NCBI RefSeq assembly: GCF_044904705.1 | Contig: NZ_JADIKL010000001.1 | Span: 372,001-436,000, forward strand | Reading direction: 5' to 3' | Length of the DNA: 64,000 nucleotides | Origin: Rhodanobacter_A agri | Lineage (GTDB): Bacteria; Pseudomonadota; Gammaproteobacteria; Xanthomonadales; Rhodanobacteraceae | Shown: positions 15,521 to 24,343 of the stretch, one piece after another | Position numbering within the stretch: the stretch's first letter is position 1 | Layout: every line of letters starts with the position of its first letter | Notes under the pieces: model-generated | Databases searched by the model: none | Told to the model about the DNA's origin: nothing | Seen by the model: only the letters and a program-made list of their open reading frames with translations | Position numbers and translations under genes: made by a program

Positions 15521-16387
15521 ATGCGCGAAGCACACGTCAACGAACTGGTCGAGCTGTTGCAGCTCGAGCGGCTGGAGGACAACCTGTTCCGCGGCCAGAG
15601 CCGCGACATAGGCACGCGCTTCGTGTTCGGCGGGCAAGTGCTGGGGCAGGCATTGTCGGCGGCGCAGCAGACTGTCGACCCCTCGCGCGAAGCGCATTCG
15701 CTGCATGCGTACTTCCTGCGTGCGGGCGATATCGACGCGCCGATCGTCTACAGCGTGGAACGCGCGCGCGATGGCGGCTCGTTCTCCTCGCGGCGGGTGG
15801 TGGCGATCCAGCATGGCCAACCCATCCTCAACGGCTCGATCTCGTTCCAGATTCCGGAAAAGGGCTTCGAGCACCAGACCGCGATGCCCGAGGTGCCCGC
15901 TCCCGAGGACGTGGAGCCGATGCGCCCGCTGCCGGCCGACGAACTGGCCAAGCTGCCGGTGAAGCTGCAACGCTGGCTGGGCATCGACGGCCCGTTCGAG
16001 TTCCGCCTGGTGTGGCCGCGCGACGAGTTGCACCCGGTGAAGCGGCCGCCGATCCAGCACATCTGGTTCCGGCTGGCCGCGCCGATCAGCGATTCGGCCG
16101 TCCTGCACCGCGCCCTGCTCGCCTACGCTTCCGACTTCCACCTGATCGGCACCGCCACCCTGCCGCACGGCATCTCCTATCTCACCCACAACGTGCAGAT
16201 GGCCAGCCTCGACCACGCACTGTGGTTCCACCGCCCGTTCCGGGTGGACGAATGGTTGCTGTATTCCTTCGACAGTCCCACCGCCCAGGACGGCCGGGGA
16301 CTGGCGCGCGGGCAGATCTTCAGCCGCGACGGCCGGCTGGTCGCCTCCACCGCGCAGGAAGGCCTGATCCGCCTGCGCGGCGAGTAG
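15521..16387 (+). CDS. tesB: acyl-CoA thioesterase II
   Basis: A 288-aa double-hotdog thioesterase that hydrolyses acyl-CoA to free fatty acid and CoA in the cytoplasm. Family markers are GQSRDIGTRFVFGGQVLGQA near residue 25, HSLHAYFLRAGD, and the second hotdog with LAYASDFHLIGTA (the Asp of the Asp-Gln-Thr catalytic set) and SLDHALWFHRPFR. Length is that of E. coli TesB (286 aa). It stands alone between short intergenic regions. Confidence 0.95.
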   Translation: MREAHVNELVELLQLERLEDNLFRGQSRDIGTRFVFGGQVLGQALSAAQQTVDPSREAHSLHAYFLRAGDIDAPIVYSVERARDGGSFSSRRVVAIQHGQPILNGSISFQIPEKGFEHQTAMPEVPAPEDVEPMRPLPADELAKLPVKLQRWLGIDGPFEFRLVWPRDELHPVKRPPIQHIWFRLAAPISDSAVLHRALLAYASDFHLIGTATLPHGISYLTHNVQMASLDHALWFHRPFRVDEWLLYSFDSPTAQDGRGLARGQIFSRDGRLVASTAQEGLIRLRGE

Positions 16388-16555
16388 GCAGGCGCTTGCT
16401 TATGGCCGCCAGGTACCTCGCGTTGCCATCGGGCCGGGTCTGTTTGCCCGCATGCCCGCGTCATCACTCCCTCGTGGACGGACGTCCACTCCTTCGTTCT
16501 TCCTTGGCCCGCGCGCAAACCGTTCCCGGCGCGGAGGCCATAAGCAGGTTCTGAC

Positions 16556-16948
16556 ATGCGCCAGATCTACACCTCGCCCCGCCCCGAAAACATCGACCGC
16601 GTGATCGCCCTGATGGCCGAGCACGGCATCGAGGCCTCGGTGGAAAACCGTTCCAACTGGCGCAAGCCCGGCCACCGCCGCTTCAGCTACCGCGAGCCGG
16701 ACTACGACCGCAGCGGCTGGGAGCAGGTGTGGATCACTCGCGCCGACGACTATCCCCGCGCCCGCGCCCTGCTGCGCGACCTGGGCATCGAACCGGTGGT
16801 GCGCCACGGCCAGGACCTGGCCGAGGCGCGCAATCCCACGCCGCTGGCCCGGCGCCGGCACACCGTGGCGCGCGTTCGCCGCATCGTGATGCTGGCGATA
16901 CTGGGCATCATCGCGATGATGACGCTGCGCTACCTTCACATCGTCTGA
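16556..16948 (+). CDS. DUF2007-type pathogenicity-like protein with C-terminal membrane helix
   Basis: A 130-aa protein. Residues 1-80 form a small alpha/beta unit (MRQIYTSPRPENIDRVIALM...GIEASVENR) of the DUF2007 type, thought to be a signal-transducing relative of PII. An Arg-rich linker and a C-terminal membrane helix (IVMLAILGIIAMMTLRYL) follow. In xanthomonads homologues carry the name pathogenicity-like protein, but no mechanism is established. It lies 168 nt after tesB and 52 nt before bpt. Confidence 0.8.
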   Translation: MRQIYTSPRPENIDRVIALMAEHGIEASVENRSNWRKPGHRRFSYREPDYDRSGWEQVWITRADDYPRARALLRDLGIEPVVRHGQDLAEARNPTPLARRRHTVARVRRIVMLAILGIIAMMTLRYLHIV

Positions 16949-17000
16949 CGCTTGCGCCATGCGGCGTGCGCCTGCCGCAACTCCGGCCTAGAATCCGGCC

Positions 17001-17705
17001 ATGCGCTCCGAACAAGTCCGGCTGTTCCAGACCCTGCCGCATGCTTGCGGCTACTACGCCGAGCGCACGGCACAGAATCTGGTGATCGATCCGGCCGCGC
17101 CGCAGCTGGACCGGCTGTACGGGCCGGCGCTGGAACGCGGCTTCCGCCGCGCCGGCGGGCACCTGTACTTTCCGCACTGCCCGGAATGCCGCGCCTGCAC
17201 GCCCTGCCGCATCGACGCGCTGCATTTCGAGCCCGACCGTTCGCAGCGGCGCTGCCTGAAACGCAACGCCGACCTCGTGGTGACCGAATGCCTGGCCGGC
17301 TACAACGCCGAGCGCCATGCGCTGTACGAGAACTACCTGCGCCAGCGCCACCCGGGCGGCGGCATGGACGAGGCCGACGCCAGCGACTTCCGCCGCTTCC
17401 TTACCGCGCCGTGGAGCCCTACCGTCTTCCTGGAATTCCGCCTGCGCGGGCGCCTGCTCGGCGTGGCGGTCACCGACATCTGCCGCAGCGGCCTGTCGGC
17501 GGTCTACACCTTCTACGACCCCAAAGAAGACAGCCGTGGCCTCGGCACCTTCGCCATCCTCAAGCAGGTGGAACTGGCCCGCCGCCGCAACCTGCCCTGG
17601 GTATACCTGGGCTTCTGGATCGAGGGCCACCCGAAGATGGACTACAAGCGGCGCTTCCGGCCGCTGCAGCTGCGCACGGCCGAGGGTTGGCAGCTCATGC
17701 CTTGA
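17001..17705 (+). CDS. bpt: aspartate/glutamate leucyltransferase Bpt
   Basis: A 234-aa leucyl-tRNA-protein transferase that adds leucine to proteins with N-terminal Asp or Glu and so marks them for ClpS/ClpAP degradation (N-degron pathway). The family N-terminus CGYY, the Cys-rich FPHCPECRACTPCRID segment near residue 60, TFYDP, and LGFWIEGHPKMDYKRRFRP near the C-terminus are all present. Length is normal. The stop is followed at once by a long inverted repeat shared with the convergent gene. Confidence 0.95.
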   Translation: MRSEQVRLFQTLPHACGYYAERTAQNLVIDPAAPQLDRLYGPALERGFRRAGGHLYFPHCPECRACTPCRIDALHFEPDRSQRRCLKRNADLVVTECLAGYNAERHALYENYLRQRHPGGGMDEADASDFRRFLTAPWSPTVFLEFRLRGRLLGVAVTDICRSGLSAVYTFYDPKEDSRGLGTFAILKQVELARRRNLPWVYLGFWIEGHPKMDYKRRFRPLQLRTAEGWQLMP

Positions 17706-17785
17706 TGTAGGAGCGCACCCTGTGCGCGAATGCTTTTGGCTTCGATCAAGCACCGGAGCATTCGCGCACAGGGTGCGCTCCTACA
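17706..17785. repeat. long perfect inverted repeat between convergent genes
   Basis: TGTAGGAGCGCACCCTGTGC continues to a 29-bp arm (17706-17734), with a 22-nt loop and the exact complement at 17757-17785. It begins on the base after the bpt stop and ends 3 nt before the stop of the convergent gene. The arm matches the REP-like motif found between genes in many Pseudomonas and Xanthomonadales genomes (from memory). It can fold as a bidirectional terminator or mRNA stabiliser. Confidence 0.9.
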
Positions 17786-17788
17786 GAT

Positions 17789-19297
17789 TCATGCCTCGGG
17801 TATTTCCGGATACGGAAACAGCTTCACCAGCGGCACCGAAATCCCGTCGTCGCCGACCACGCGGCAATGCGTGCGGTCGAGCTGGCGCGGGTCATCCACG
17901 CCGCAACTGTGAGCGATGATGCCCACCTCGTGCATCACGTTGTGCGCGTAGTTCGCCACCTTCTCGCTCTTGTCGGTGACCACCAGACCGCGTTGCAGCT
18001 TCGGGTCCTGCGTGGTGATGCCAGTGGGGCAGGTGTTGCGGTTGCACTGCAGTGACTGGATGCAACCCAGCGCCAGCATGAAGCCACGCGCGGAGTTGAC
18101 GAAGTCGGCGCCCATCGACAGCGCCCACGCCACATCGTAGGCGGTGATGCGCTTGCCCGAGCAGATCACCTTGACGCGTTCACGCAAGCCCTTGACGACC
18201 AGCGTGTCGACCAGGGCGGGCAAGGCTTCGTGCAACGGCAGGCCCACGCCTTCCATCAAGGTCTGCGGCGCCGCACCGGTGCCGCCCTCGGAACCGTCCA
18301 CGATGATGAAGTCCGGCGCGCTCTCGATGCCGCGCTTGCGCACCTCGTCGCACAGCTCCTCGATCATCGTCATGTCGCCGAACACCGCCTTGAAGCCGGT
18401 GGGCTTGCCGGTGAGTTCGCGGATATGGCGGATCGCGTCCAGCAGCTGCGGCACGTTGCCGATGTCCAGGTGCCGGTTCGGGCTCTGCGAATCCTGCCCC
18501 ACCGGAATGCCGCGGATCTCGGCGATCTCCGGCGTCACCTTGGCCGCCGGCAGCAAGCCGCCCATGCCCGGCTTGGCGCCCTGGCCGAGCTTGATGCTGA
18601 CCATCTTCACCTGCTTGTGCGCGCAGATGGCTTTGAGCTTGTCGTCGTCGAGCTTGCCGTCGGGGGTGCGCACGCCGTACTTGGCGGTGCCGATCTCGAA
18701 CACGATGTCGCAACCGCCTTCGAGGTGGTAAGGCGCCAGACCGCCCTCACCCGTGTCCATCCAGATGCCGGCCTTGGCAGCGCCGTGCGACAGCGCACGC
18801 ACCGCCGGCGCGCCGAGTGCGCCGAAGCTCATCGCGGAGATGTTGAAGAACGCGGCGTGGTCGTAGGGTTCGCGCGCGTAGGGGCCGATGCGCACCGGCT
18901 TGGGCTTCACGTGGTGGTCGCCCAGCGAAGGAAAGGCCGCGTTGACGAAGAACGGCACGCCTTCGCCGCGCAGGTCGCGGGTGGAGCCGAACGCGTTGGT
19001 GTTCTCCGCGTTCTTCGCCGCGCGGTACACCCACACACGCTGGGCGCGGTTGAACGGCAATTCCTCGCGGTCGCTGGAGAACAGATACTGGCGGAAGAAC
19101 TCGCCCAGGCGCAGGAAGCCGTATCGGAAGTGGCCGATCACCGGGAAGTTGCGCAACACCGCATTGGACGTCTGGTTGCGGTCCACCACCCACACCGCCG
19201 CGATCACCACCACGGCCAACGCCAGCAGCAGCATGAACAGCGCCGCGAACGTTTCCACCAGCACCACCAGCCAGTGCGCAAAACCCGTCGATTGCAT
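17789..19297 (-). CDS. membrane-anchored FMN glutamate-synthase-like oxidoreductase
   Basis: A 502-aa protein made of an N-terminal membrane helix (VLVETFAALFMLLLALAVVVIAAVWVV) and a full glutamate synthase FMN barrel: NISAMSFGALGAPAVRALS, VKMVSIKLGQGAKPGMGG, and IIVDGSEGGTGAAP. CNRNTCPTGI near the C-terminus supplies cysteines for an iron-sulfur cluster. The glutaminase domain of true GltB is absent, so it is not a complete glutamate synthase; similar stand-alone proteins are widespread and their electron partners are unknown. Start at 19297 has GGGAG 6 nt upstream. Confidence 0.88.
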   Translation of the reverse strand: MQSTGFAHWLVVLVETFAALFMLLLALAVVVIAAVWVVDRNQTSNAVLRNFPVIGHFRYGFLRLGEFFRQYLFSSDREELPFNRAQRVWVYRAAKNAENTNAFGSTRDLRGEGVPFFVNAAFPSLGDHHVKPKPVRIGPYAREPYDHAAFFNISAMSFGALGAPAVRALSHGAAKAGIWMDTGEGGLAPYHLEGGCDIVFEIGTAKYGVRTPDGKLDDDKLKAICAHKQVKMVSIKLGQGAKPGMGGLLPAAKVTPEIAEIRGIPVGQDSQSPNRHLDIGNVPQLLDAIRHIRELTGKPTGFKAVFGDMTMIEELCDEVRKRGIESAPDFIIVDGSEGGTGAAPQTLMEGVGLPLHEALPALVDTLVVKGLRERVKVICSGKRITAYDVAWALSMGADFVNSARGFMLALGCIQSLQCNRNTCPTGITTQDPKLQRGLVVTDKSEKVANYAHNVMHEVGIIAHSCGVDDPRQLDRTHCRVVGDDGISVPLVKLFPYPEIPEA

Positions 19298-19376
19298 GTG
19301 CGACTCCCGTGCGTTGCAAGGACATACTGCTCGCGCTGAGCGTAGCTCGCGTGGTGGGCGAAGTCGAAGCATGCCG

Positions 19377-19405
19377 TCTCCCTCCCCCTGGCGGGGCGAG
19401 GGAGA
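19377..19405 (-). terminator. inverted repeat after purT
   Basis: TCTCCCTC and GAGGGAGA arms with inner CCCC/GGGG pairing and one bulge, just past the purT stop on the minus strand. There is no clear U-run after it, so it is at best a weak terminator. Confidence 0.4.
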
Positions 19406-19411
19406 AAATCA

Positions 19412-20593
19412 TTACAACTCCACCTGCAGCTGCGCCGCCGCGCGCACGGCCTTCGCGCGCGCCGCCTCGATGCTGGCATCGCGCGCCAGCGTCACCGCCA
19501 TGCGCCGGCGCCCCTTCACCTCGGGCTTGCCGAACAGGCGCAGCTGGGTGTCCGGCTCGGCCAGTGCCGCGGCCACGCCGTGGTAGCGCGGCGCACGGCC
19601 CTCGCCTTCCACCAGCACCGCACACGAGGCTGAGGGACCAAATTGGCGGATCACCGGAATCGGCAGGCCGAGGATCGCCCGCGCATGCAGCGCGAACTCC
19701 GACAAGTCCTGCGAGATCAGGGTGACCAGGCCGGTGTCGTGCGGGCGCGGGCTGACCTCGGAGAAGATCACGCTGTCGCCTTTGACGAAGAACTCCATGC
19801 CGAACACGCCCCAGCCGCCCAGCGCGTTCGACACCGCCGCGGCCTGGCGCTGCGCCTCGGCCATGGCCTTGTCGCTCATCGGCTGCGGCTGCCAGGACTC
19901 GCGGTAGTCGCCGTCTTCCTGGCGATGGCCGATCGGTGCGCAGAAACTGGTGCCGTCCTTGTGACGCACGGTAAGCAAGGTGATCTCGTAGTCGAAGTCG
20001 ACGAAACCTTCCACGATCACCCGGCCCTGCCCCGCGCGGCCGCCGGACTGCGCGTAGTCCCAGGCATGCTGCAGTTCGGACTCGCCGCGCACGATGCTCT
20101 GGCCCTTGCCCGAGGAGCTCATCACCGGCTTGATCACGAACGGGTAGCCGATGTCGGCCACTGCACGGCGGTAATCGGCCTCGTTGTCGCAGAAGCGGTA
20201 GGGCGAGGTGGGCAGCTCCAGTTCCTGCGCGGCGAGCCGGCGGATGCCTTCGCGATCCATGGTCAGCCAGGCGGCGCGCGCGGTGGGGATCACGTGCAGG
20301 CCCTCGCGCTCCATCTCCACCAGGGTGGGCGTGTGGATCGCCTCGATCTCCGGCACTACCAGATCGGGATGCTCGGCCTCGATCGTACGGCGCAGCGCGG
20401 CGCCGTCCAGCATGTCGATCACGTGGCTGCGGTGCGCCACCTGCATCGCCGGCGCGTCGGCGTAGCGGTCCACCGCGATCACCTCCACCGCATAGCGCTG
20501 CAGCTCGATCGCCAGCTCCTTGCCCAGCTCGCCGGAACCCAGCAGCAGCACGCGCACGGCATGGTCGGAATGGGGCGTGCCGAAGGGTTTCAT
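19412..20593 (-). CDS. purT: formate-dependent phosphoribosylglycinamide formyltransferase
   Basis: A 393-aa ATP-grasp enzyme that makes formylglycinamide ribonucleotide from GAR, formate and ATP, the third step of purine synthesis. Seen: LLLGSGELGKELAIELQR at the N-terminus, the ATP-grasp section VIKPVMSSSGKGQS, and the substrate region SEVSPRPHDTGLVTL. Length matches E. coli PurT (392 aa). The start at 20593 is the one with GGAG upstream and family alignment; the frame is open a further 38 codons. Divergent from the transglutaminase-like gene. Confidence 0.96.
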   Translation of the reverse strand: MKPFGTPHSDHAVRVLLLGSGELGKELAIELQRYAVEVIAVDRYADAPAMQVAHRSHVIDMLDGAALRRTIEAEHPDLVVPEIEAIHTPTLVEMEREGLHVIPTARAAWLTMDREGIRRLAAQELELPTSPYRFCDNEADYRRAVADIGYPFVIKPVMSSSGKGQSIVRGESELQHAWDYAQSGGRAGQGRVIVEGFVDFDYEITLLTVRHKDGTSFCAPIGHRQEDGDYRESWQPQPMSDKAMAEAQRQAAAVSNALGGWGVFGMEFFVKGDSVIFSEVSPRPHDTGLVTLISQDLSEFALHARAILGLPIPVIRQFGPSASCAVLVEGEGRAPRYHGVAAALAEPDTQLRLFGKPEVKGRRRMAVTLARDASIEAARAKAVRAAAQLQVEL

Positions 20594-20739
20594 GGGGGTG
20601 CTCCGTCGTTGGGCGGGAGCGCATTGTAGGGGGAGCGCCGTGGTCGTCGCGCCATCGCAAGATTTTGCTGCGCTGCGCATTGACCGCGCCTCGGGGCCCG
20701 GCTCCACACTGATCGCACCCGTCCCCGCGGAGCCGTTCC

Positions 20740-22290
20740 ATGGGTCATCCGATCGCCCTGTTCCGGTTGGCGCTTTGCCTTACCTGTGCGGTCGCCACGC
20801 CGGTTCTCGCCCAGGTCTCGGCCACCGCTCCCGCAAACACCGAAGACACCTGGATGAGCGTGCTGCTTGGCGGCCGCAAGATCGGCAGCCTGCACATCGA
20901 GCGCCAGCGCGACGGACAGACGGTAACCACCACCCAGACCCTGGCCATCCTGCTGACCCGCAACGGCAAGAGCATCCCGCTGGGCAACACGATCCGCAGC
21001 GTGGAAACGCCCGACGGCCAGCCGCTGGGCTTCGGCGCACGCAGCACGATGTCGGCGATGGACAGCACGGTCGAGGGCCGGCGCCAGCCCGGCGGCCGTT
21101 TCCGCGTCGACATCACCGTGGGCGGCGCCACGCGGCAGGAAACCATGGACTGGCCCGCGGGCGCCCTGCTTGCCGAGGGCCAACGGCTAGCCATGCTGCG
21201 TGCCAGCGCGCATCCCGGCGCACACTACGAACTGGCGATCTTCGATCCCGCCAGTCGGCAGGTGGCGCAGACGCAGGTGGAAGTGCTGGGCGAGGAAATG
21301 GTGACGTTGCCGGACGGTGCGCAATCGCTGAACCATCAGCGCCAGCGCTTGTTCCAGTCGCGCGGCGACCAGACGATGGATCTGTGGCTGGACAGCAGCG
21401 GCACAGCCCGCAAGGGACTGATCGGCATGCTCGGCCGTCGCCTGGAGATGCTGGCCTGCGACCCTGCCTGCGCGCAGGCGCCGGCGCAGAACGTGGACAT
21501 GTACCGCGCGGCCACGGTGGATGCGCCGCGCCCGCTGACCGCCGACTTGCGCAACACCTTGCTGCGTTACCGCGTCCACGTGGACGGCGACATTGCCCAG
21601 CCATTCATCGACACCAGCGAGCAAGGCGTCACCGCGCTCGGGCACGGCGACTGGCAGATCGACATCGGCGGCTACCGCGCCAACGGCCAACCGCCGCCGC
21701 AGGCAGACGACCTCGCCGCGAACGCCTGGCTGCAATCCGACGCACCGGCGATCCGCGAGCTGGCCGTCCAGGCCATCGGCTCGGCACGCACGCCCGAGCA
21801 GAAAATGCGGCGCCTGCGCAGCTTCGTCAGCGACTACATCGTGCAGCACGGCCTGGACGTGGGCTACGCCTCGGCGCTGGAAGTGGTCGCCAACCGCCAG
21901 GGCGATTGCACCGAATTCGCCGTGCTGCTCGCGGCGATGGCGCGTGCCGCCGGCATTCCCGCGCGCGTAGTCACCGGCATGGCCTACGCGAGCCGCTACG
22001 ACGGCCATTCACGGGTATTCGTACCGCACGCCTGGGTGCAGGCCTGGCTGGGCACGCGCTGGAAAAGCTATGACGCCGCGTTGCATCGTTTCGACAGCAC
22101 GCATATCGCGATCGACAGCGGCGATGGCGATCCCTGGCACTTCTACGGCGCCACCTACCTGTTCGGCCGGCTGCGCATCGACAGCATCAAGTCTCCCGAC
22201 GAACTGTTCGACACGCCGGTCGAGACATCACCCGCACCCAGCCCGCAGGGGCAAGGCATCAGCGGCAATGGCGCAGGTGGCGGCCGCTGA
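20740..22290 (+). CDS. exported transglutaminase-like protein
   Basis: A 516-aa protein with signal peptide (residues 1-25, LCLTCAVATPVLAQ), a large beta-rich N-terminal region, and a C-terminal transglutaminase/protease-like domain. The triad is intact: Cys390 in QGDCTEFA, His430 in VPHAW and Asp445 in YDAAL. Such proteins act in the periplasm as peptidases or cross-linkers, substrate unknown. A Gly/Pro/Ser-rich tail closes it. GGAG lies 9 nt before the ATG. The next gene is convergent. Confidence 0.88.
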   Translation: MGHPIALFRLALCLTCAVATPVLAQVSATAPANTEDTWMSVLLGGRKIGSLHIERQRDGQTVTTTQTLAILLTRNGKSIPLGNTIRSVETPDGQPLGFGARSTMSAMDSTVEGRRQPGGRFRVDITVGGATRQETMDWPAGALLAEGQRLAMLRASAHPGAHYELAIFDPASRQVAQTQVEVLGEEMVTLPDGAQSLNHQRQRLFQSRGDQTMDLWLDSSGTARKGLIGMLGRRLEMLACDPACAQAPAQNVDMYRAATVDAPRPLTADLRNTLLRYRVHVDGDIAQPFIDTSEQGVTALGHGDWQIDIGGYRANGQPPPQADDLAANAWLQSDAPAIRELAVQAIGSARTPEQKMRRLRSFVSDYIVQHGLDVGYASALEVVANRQGDCTEFAVLLAAMARAAGIPARVVTGMAYASRYDGHSRVFVPHAWVQAWLGTRWKSYDAALHRFDSTHIAIDSGDGDPWHFYGATYLFGRLRIDSIKSPDELFDTPVETSPAPSPQGQGISGNGAGGGR

Positions 22291-22334
22291 AGCCGTACCC
22301 GGCTCGCAGCGGGCGCCCTGCCACCGCACACGCG

Positions 22335-22598
22335 TCACTTGGAACTGGCTGCGGCGATGGACAGCAAGCGGCCGTCGCGCGCGTCGTACATCCGTACTGA
22401 GCCGTCCTGGCTGTTCGCCACCTGCAGCCATTCGTGGCCGCCCTCGACTTGGGGCATCCGCAGATCGAACGACGCCGCGGCCTGCAACGATGCGCCGTGG
22501 CGCAAGTCGCCAACCGACGCAAGCACTAGCACCACGCAGGCAGCGAACAAGGCGCTGGCCTGCAACCAGGTGTTCGACCGTTTGCGTACGGGGTTCAT
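22335..22598 (-). CDS. small single-helix membrane protein, unknown
   Basis: An 87-aa protein with one membrane helix near the N-terminus (ALFAACVVLVLASVG) and a short soluble tail ending SIAAASSK. I recognise no family. The tail contains WLQVANSQDGSVRMYDARDG, which looks like a single beta-hairpin unit. There is no strong ribosome site before ATG 22598; ATG 22622 is also possible and would add 8 residues. It follows the DUF423 gene on the same strand by 45 nt and may be its operon partner. Confidence 0.6.
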   Translation of the reverse strand: MNPVRKRSNTWLQASALFAACVVLVLASVGDLRHGASLQAAASFDLRMPQVEGGHEWLQVANSQDGSVRMYDARDGRLLSIAAASSK

Positions 22599-22643
22599 GT
22601 CGCCATGCTGCGCCCCGCGCATGGCAGCGTCATGACACGCGAT

Positions 22644-23024
22644 TCAGTCGTCGGCGCAGCGCAGCGCCAGGCCCAGTGCGATCCAGCCGACCACGAAGGC
22701 CAAGCCGCCGAACGGCGTGACGATGCCGGTCCAGCGCGGCGCACCCAGGGCCAGTGCGTACAGGCTGCCGCTGAACAGCACGATGCCGCAAGCAAACGCC
22801 GCGATCGCGCAACGGCGTGCGCGTCCGCCGCCGAACCCCACCGCCAGGGCCAGCGCCAACGCGTGCCACACGTGGTATTCCACCGCCGTGTGCCACAGCT
22901 CGCGATGGGCAGGATCGAGCACACCGCGCAAGGCATGCGCACCGAATGCGCCGAGCAACACCGCGCTGGCACCAGCGATACCGGCAAGCAGGCCGGTACG
23001 GGATCGGGCAATTTGTCGCAGCAT
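22644..23024 (-). CDS. DUF423 (YgdD-like) inner membrane protein
   Basis: A 126-aa four-helix membrane protein. The DUF423 pattern is clear: GASAVLLGAFGAHALRGVL at the start, HRELWHTAVEYHVWHALAL, then GIVLFSGSLYALAL and TPFGGLAFVVGWIAL. Function is not established for the family. CCGGAG lies 7 nt before the ATG. It is divergent from the Sco-like gene, with 78 bases between the starts. Confidence 0.93.
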   Translation of the reverse strand: MLRQIARSRTGLLAGIAGASAVLLGAFGAHALRGVLDPAHRELWHTAVEYHVWHALALALAVGFGGGRARRCAIAAFACGIVLFSGSLYALALGAPRWTGIVTPFGGLAFVVGWIALGLALRCADD

Positions 23025-23102
23025 GGCCAGGCTCCGGATGCAGGCGGTCGTTCGGCGCAAGTGCTGGCGTATGCTTGGCGCTTGCGACCCTCGGATTCTT
23101 GC

Positions 23103-23720
23103 ATGAAGTTCCCGCGCCTCCTGCGCTTCGCCCTGCTCTTGTTGCCATTGGCGGGCGCCCTGCTGCTGGCCGGCTGCCAGCGCGATGCATCGCTGCCGTT
23201 CAAGCTCACCAACATCAGCGGGCACATGCCGGACCTGCAGTTCCAGCTCACCGACGACAACGGCAAACCGGTGAGCGCCGCCGATTACCGCGGCAAGGTG
23301 CTGCTGCTGTATTTCGGCTATACGCATTGCCCCGACGTCTGCCCGCTGACCCTGGCCCAACTGCACGTCGCGTTGCAGAAGCTGGGCAAGCAAGCCGATG
23401 ACGTACGCATCCTGTTCGTCAGCGTCGATCCCGCACGTGACACGCCGGCGGTGCTGCATGCCTATGTCAATGCGTTCGACAAGCGCGCGGTGGGTCTCAC
23501 CGGCAACCCGCGCGCGATCGAGGCGCTGAGCAAACGCTATCGCTCGGCTTTCACCCGCGAACCGGCGAGCCAGGATGGCAACTACGAGGTCACCCACAGC
23601 TCGGCGATCTACGTGTTCGACGGCGACGGCCACGCCCGCGTGCTCTCCACGCCCGGCACACCGCAGGACGACCTGGTGCATGACCTCGATCTGCTGCTGA
23701 CCCACGGAGCTGCCGCGTGA
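23103..23720 (+). CDS. Sco1/SenC family copper-delivery lipoprotein
   Basis: A 205-aa thioredoxin-fold protein that helps load copper into the CuA site of cytochrome c oxidase. Signal with lipobox at LLLAGCQ (residues 18-24). Copper ligands are Cys76 and Cys80 in HCPDVCP and His165 in EVTHSSAIYV. Its TGA overlaps the GTG start of the PCuAC gene, so the two copper proteins are translated together. A CtaG-type assembly factor lies just beyond (convergent), which supports a role in oxidase assembly. Confidence 0.94.
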   Translation: MKFPRLLRFALLLLPLAGALLLAGCQRDASLPFKLTNISGHMPDLQFQLTDDNGKPVSAADYRGKVLLLYFGYTHCPDVCPLTLAQLHVALQKLGKQADDVRILFVSVDPARDTPAVLHAYVNAFDKRAVGLTGNPRAIEALSKRYRSAFTREPASQDGNYEVTHSSAIYVFDGDGHARVLSTPGTPQDDLVHDLDLLLTHGAAA

Positions 23721-24169
23721 ACCGCATCCTCCTGCCCGTGCTGCTCGCCGGACTGCTCGGCACCGGCCTGGCGCATGCCGCCACTGCCCCGCACGTCACC
23801 GCCAGCCACGCATGGATCCGCGTTCTGCCTGGCAATCTGCCGGCCGGCGCCTACGTCGTGCTGCACAACGACGGCGACCAGCCGGTCTCGCTGACCGGTG
23901 CCAGCAGCCCCGCCTATGGCGAAGCGATGCTGCACGAAAGCTCGGGCGCGGGTGGCATGAACCGCATGGCGATGGTCGATGCGCTGACCATCCCCGCCCA
24001 TGGCACGCAGGCGTTGCAGCCCGGCGGCTACCACCTGATGCTGATGGACGCCAAGCATCCGGTGCAGCCCGGCGACACGGTGCGCGTGGTGCTGAAATTC
24101 GGCGATGGCGGCACGCTGCCAGTGGACTTCACGGCACGGCCGGCGAACGCGCTGGACGACGGGAAGTGA
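23717..24169 (+). CDS. PCu(A)C-type periplasmic copper chaperone
   Basis: A 150-aa exported copper chaperone with signal peptide MNRILLPVLLAGLLGTGLAHA. The copper motif is present: MLHES, GGMNRMAM, then GGYHLMLM, the His/Met set that binds Cu(I). It starts at GTG 23717, overlapping the Sco stop. Together the two proteins are the classic pair that reduces and metallates the CuA centre. Downstream lies the repeat region 24202-24337. Confidence 0.93.
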   Translation: MNRILLPVLLAGLLGTGLAHAATAPHVTASHAWIRVLPGNLPAGAYVVLHNDGDQPVSLTGASSPAYGEAMLHESSGAGGMNRMAMVDALTIPAHGTQALQPGGYHLMLMDAKHPVQPGDTVRVVLKFGDGGTLPVDFTARPANALDDGK

Positions 24170-24201
24170 AGCGGAACGAGTGGCTGTCCTAGGCCAGGCT
24201 G

Positions 24202-24337
24202 TTCAATACTTTACTTTTTGCGATCATCCCTGATCGCGAAAATCAAACGGGCGGTCATCCTTGGCCGCACTATTCGATACTTTTGCGATCGTCCCTGATC
24301 GCGAAGATCAAACGGGCGGCCATCCTTGGCCGCACTA
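24202..24337. repeat. two tandem hairpin-bearing repeat units
   Basis: Two adjacent units (24202-24272 and 24273-24337) share TTC(A/G)ATAC, GCGATC(A/G)TCCCTGATCGC, AATCAAACGGGCGG-like and CATCCTTGGCCGCACTA blocks; a third copy begins (TTCAATTC) and stops. Each unit has two possible hairpins (GCGATCA/TGATCGC and GCGG...CCGC). They fill the convergent gap between PCuAC and CtaG and may serve as terminators. The family is not one I can name. Confidence 0.85.
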
Positions 24338-24343
24338 TTCAAT

